From Bdellovibrionaceae bacterium UBA5009 (GTDB lineage: Bacteria; Bdellovibrionota; Bdellovibrionia; Bdellovibrionales; Bdellovibrionaceae), in contig DGYJ01000069.1 in assembly GCA_002396665.1 (NCBI GenBank), positions 1 through 24,836 on the forward strand: a stretch of DNA of 24,836 nucleotides, given 5' to 3'. Below, one piece after another: positions 22,907-24,836 of this stretch; within the stretch, counting starts at the first letter, position 1, and each line of letters begins with the position of its first letter. A program made the position numbers and the translations under genes. Under the pieces are notes generated by a model, which searched no databases, was not told the DNA's origin, and saw only the letters and a program-made list of their open reading frames with translations.

Positions 22907-24836
22907 ATGTTTAACTTTTATCGACTTCTTATTTTAGTTTGTGGAAACAAACGCGGCCAGGTTGCAATTTTTGTAGCCTTAATATTTCAAGTGCTTTTGT
23001 TGTTTTTCGCCATGGTCGTTAATGTTGGACTATTAGTTCACCACAAAATCAATTTACAAAACTCTGTCGACTTGGCCGCCTACTACGGCGCTATGAAGCA
23101 GGCTGAAATGTTGAACGCCATGGCCCACGTCAATTACCAAATCCGCCAAAGCTGGAAGCTACTGGCCTGGAGATATCGGGTCATTGGCAGTGGTGGGGAT
23201 CGGAGTTCTGACGGAAACCCATATAATTTTAATTCGCCAATTCCTAAACAACTTCAAAGTTGGACAAATGTAATACAAGATCAAGAAAATCCAACAAGTA
23301 AATCCACTTACTATCGGCTTCCGTCATTTTGTATCAACTACAACCCCTTTGATCCAGCAGCTACTCGTAATGAAAATACATGCAAAGCCATTTCAAATGA
23401 CAATTTTAAAATCAATGTTTTAGAAATACCAAATCTAAGCACTGGACAAGACTATGCTGCATCAATTCAAACAAATGTCAGAAACGCTCAAAATACTCAG
23501 GTTAATACATGCCTTGCTGCGGGATCTGTAAACTACGCAACCCTGGCAGCATTCACAGTTGGGTTTAACTTCGATCAGTATGCTAGAAGACTACTTATTG
23601 CCCAAATGTCAAAAGCATTAAGCCAAGTACCAAATGACTTTTTCGATATTGACGGCGAATCAGTAGCGCAAGGAGTTCGAAAAACTTTGGAAAAAAATTT
23701 AACAGAGGCAAACAGAGATTCATTAAGCGTAGAAATGCTCAATGGCTTAAACCAAGGTGGATGTGGCACTCAAATCGGCGAACAAGATGCTGCCACTTGG
23801 CTTAAAGATATTCCAATCTTTCCAGTTTTAATTTATCAAGATAATGTTAATGCATCAGTTGTATCATCATCTAATCCAAATGTTGGATATGCAGATGCTT
23901 GCAATTACTCGTACAGACTTTTTGCAGGTGATACGAGCCTGCCTATTGTTTATCGAACACCTAGTGAAGCTGGAAAAATTCCACAATTTTACAGAGACTA
24001 TATTAACAACATCAAAAATTATGTTGGCAAACCACCTCAAGATTTTAGATATACACTGGGCTACGAAAAAGATCCATGGTGCATGGCCTATGTCGGTGTT
24101 AAAGCTAAAACGGCTCCTAAAATTCCGTTTGCACCTGCAGTCATTGAACTGAGTGCAAAAGCTTTTGCAAAGCCTTTTGGGGGCAGATTCGGACCATGGT
24201 ATTTTAACAGATGGGATCGCGGTGCTAGTTCATCGACTGGTGACCCCAAAAGCAGAAATGATAGACTGTTGCCGCAAAAAATAATTGGTGACTTCGATGC
24301 TGCTGCCTACGAAAAAATGCTTGATGACATTAAAAAAAGTGCAACAGGATCTGATTACGAAGATGTTGGCGCAAACTATGGCCGCTTCCCAGGCGACAGA
24401 CTAAGTTTGATGTCAATGCGCCTTTTAGGAGAGTACACAAGAAGTATCCACTCTATCGCTGACATTCCACGTGCTGGCCCATCGCCAAATCCAGAAAATG
24501 AATTGAAGGCAGAGTATTGGTTTCATATCACTGATTTTCCGACTCAAGGAAACAACAAGCATGCTGATATGCTGTATTGGAATCCCAATATTTCAGGCAT
24601 CATTCCGCGTCTTCGAAAAATCGAAGCAGCGGCTGTGGCGCCAGACATTTTCGATACAAGTTACTACTCAATTGATCCAAATTTTTACGAAAACTATTAC
24701 ACACGAATTAAAAATGGAAAATTGATTGGTCGAATGAATTACAAACTACAACTAAGAAGCGACATTGGTTCTAAATTAGATGAAGCCAGCTTAGAAAAAT
24801 TCACAGTCAGAAACCATTTTTTTTTAATGATACGGC
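22907..24836 (+). CDS. Tad/TadG-like envelope protein, 3' end outside the window
   Basis: The frame is open from the ATG at 22907 to the window edge (643 codons read, no stop). The N-terminus matches the Tad-type (TadE/TadG-like) leader: GNKRGQVAIFVA (13-24), a single hydrophobic helix (about 19-43) and LQNSVDLAAYYGA (50-62), the counterpart of the LQNAADAAALAGA pattern in TadG-like pilus-assembly proteins. The rest would be a large extracytoplasmic domain with scattered cysteines and many aromatic residues, unlike any domain I can name. The size exceeds typical TadG (about 400-550). The likely role is in Flp-type pilus or surface-structure assembly. No other tad genes are in the window; they may follow downstream. 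Confidence 0.75.
   Translation, partial: MFNFYRLLILVCGNKRGQVAIFVALIFQVLLLFFAMVVNVGLLVHHKINLQNSVDLAAYYGAMKQAEMLNAMAHVNYQIRQSWKLLAWRYRVIGSGGDRSSDGNPYNFNSPIPKQLQSWTNVIQDQENPTSKSTYYRLPSFCINYNPFDPAATRNENTCKAISNDNFKINVLEIPNLSTGQDYAASIQTNVRNAQNTQVNTCLAAGSVNYATLAAFTVGFNFDQYARRLLIAQMSKALSQVPNDFFDIDGESVAQGVRKTLEKNLTEANRDSLSVEMLNGLNQGGCGTQIGEQDAATWLKDIPIFPVLIYQDNVNASVVSSSNPNVGYADACNYSYRLFAGDTSLPIVYRTPSEAGKIPQFYRDYINNIKNYVGKPPQDFRYTLGYEKDPWCMAYVGVKAKTAPKIPFAPAVIELSAKAFAKPFGGRFGPWYFNRWDRGASSSTGDPKSRNDRLLPQKIIGDFDAAAYEKMLDDIKKSATGSDYEDVGANYGRFPGDRLSLMSMRLLGEYTRSIHSIADIPRAGPSPNPENELKAEYWFHITDFPTQGNNKHADMLYWNPNISGIIPRLRKIEAAAVAPDIFDTSYYSIDPNFYENYYTRIKNGKLIGRMNYKLQLRSDIGSKLDEASLEKFTVRNHFFLMIR

Noticed and set aside
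23575..24152. Short frames on both strands inside 22907-24836
   Set aside because: They lie within the long Tad-like frame, which has no stop over 643 codons and explains the region.

Overview
The window looks like chromosome from a Bdellovibrionota-type bacterium (Bdellovibrio and relatives). This is inferred from gene style, not from a search. The signs are a short flagellin of the Bdellovibrio kind, an orphan histidine kinase, a receiver-less sigma-54 activator, a histone-H1-like Lys/Ala protein, several secreted or outer-membrane proteins without obvious families, moderate-to-low G+C, and frequent TTG/GTG starts. I saw no tRNA, rRNA, CRISPR array, insertion sequence or phage module.

Layout. 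(1) 2-2257: end of a complex I operon, nuoF (tail), nuoG and nuoI, tightly overlapped and closed by a bidirectional terminator; nuoH is absent between nuoG and nuoI. (2) 2329-7126, minus strand: outer-membrane-type protein, membrane-anchored lytic transglycosylase, small secreted protein, and a multi-pass PAS histidine kinase. (3) 7194-8864: an unknown 353-residue protein abutting recO. (4) 8874-9791 minus: a Xer-type tyrosine recombinase. (5) 9989-11092: sigma-54 activator with a sigma-70-like promoter and a strong terminator. (6) 11217-14509 minus: a charge-segregated H1-like protein, two tandem paralogous lipoproteins and flagellin, with terminators after the lipoprotein genes and the flagellin gene. 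(7) 14782-15807 plus: an outer-membrane protein and a 42-residue basic protein preceded by a strong ribosome binding site. (8) 15809-17170 minus: a TonB-type protein.

(9) 17335-19484 is the most unusual part. It is AT-rich and contains a PAS-like protein on the plus strand whose stop codon overlaps that of a convergent two-gene operon. That operon encodes a GNAT-fold-like protein and a heme-oxygenase-like diiron oxidase with an intact ligand pattern. It looks like a small accessory pathway, possibly making a small molecule next to a candidate sensor. I cannot match it to a described system.

(10) 19626-22724 minus: a secreted protein, an XRE-type regulator flanked by two perfect dyads, NagZ, and a secreted protein that overlaps NagZ by 4 bp. 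(11) 22907 to the end: an open frame of at least 643 codons with a Tad/TadG-like N-terminus that runs off the window.

Two genes (17371 and 22907) have promoter-like hexamers so close to the ATG that their mRNAs would be leaderless. All family assignments come from motifs read by eye. Start codons were chosen from ribosome binding sites and are flagged where they differ from the longest frame.
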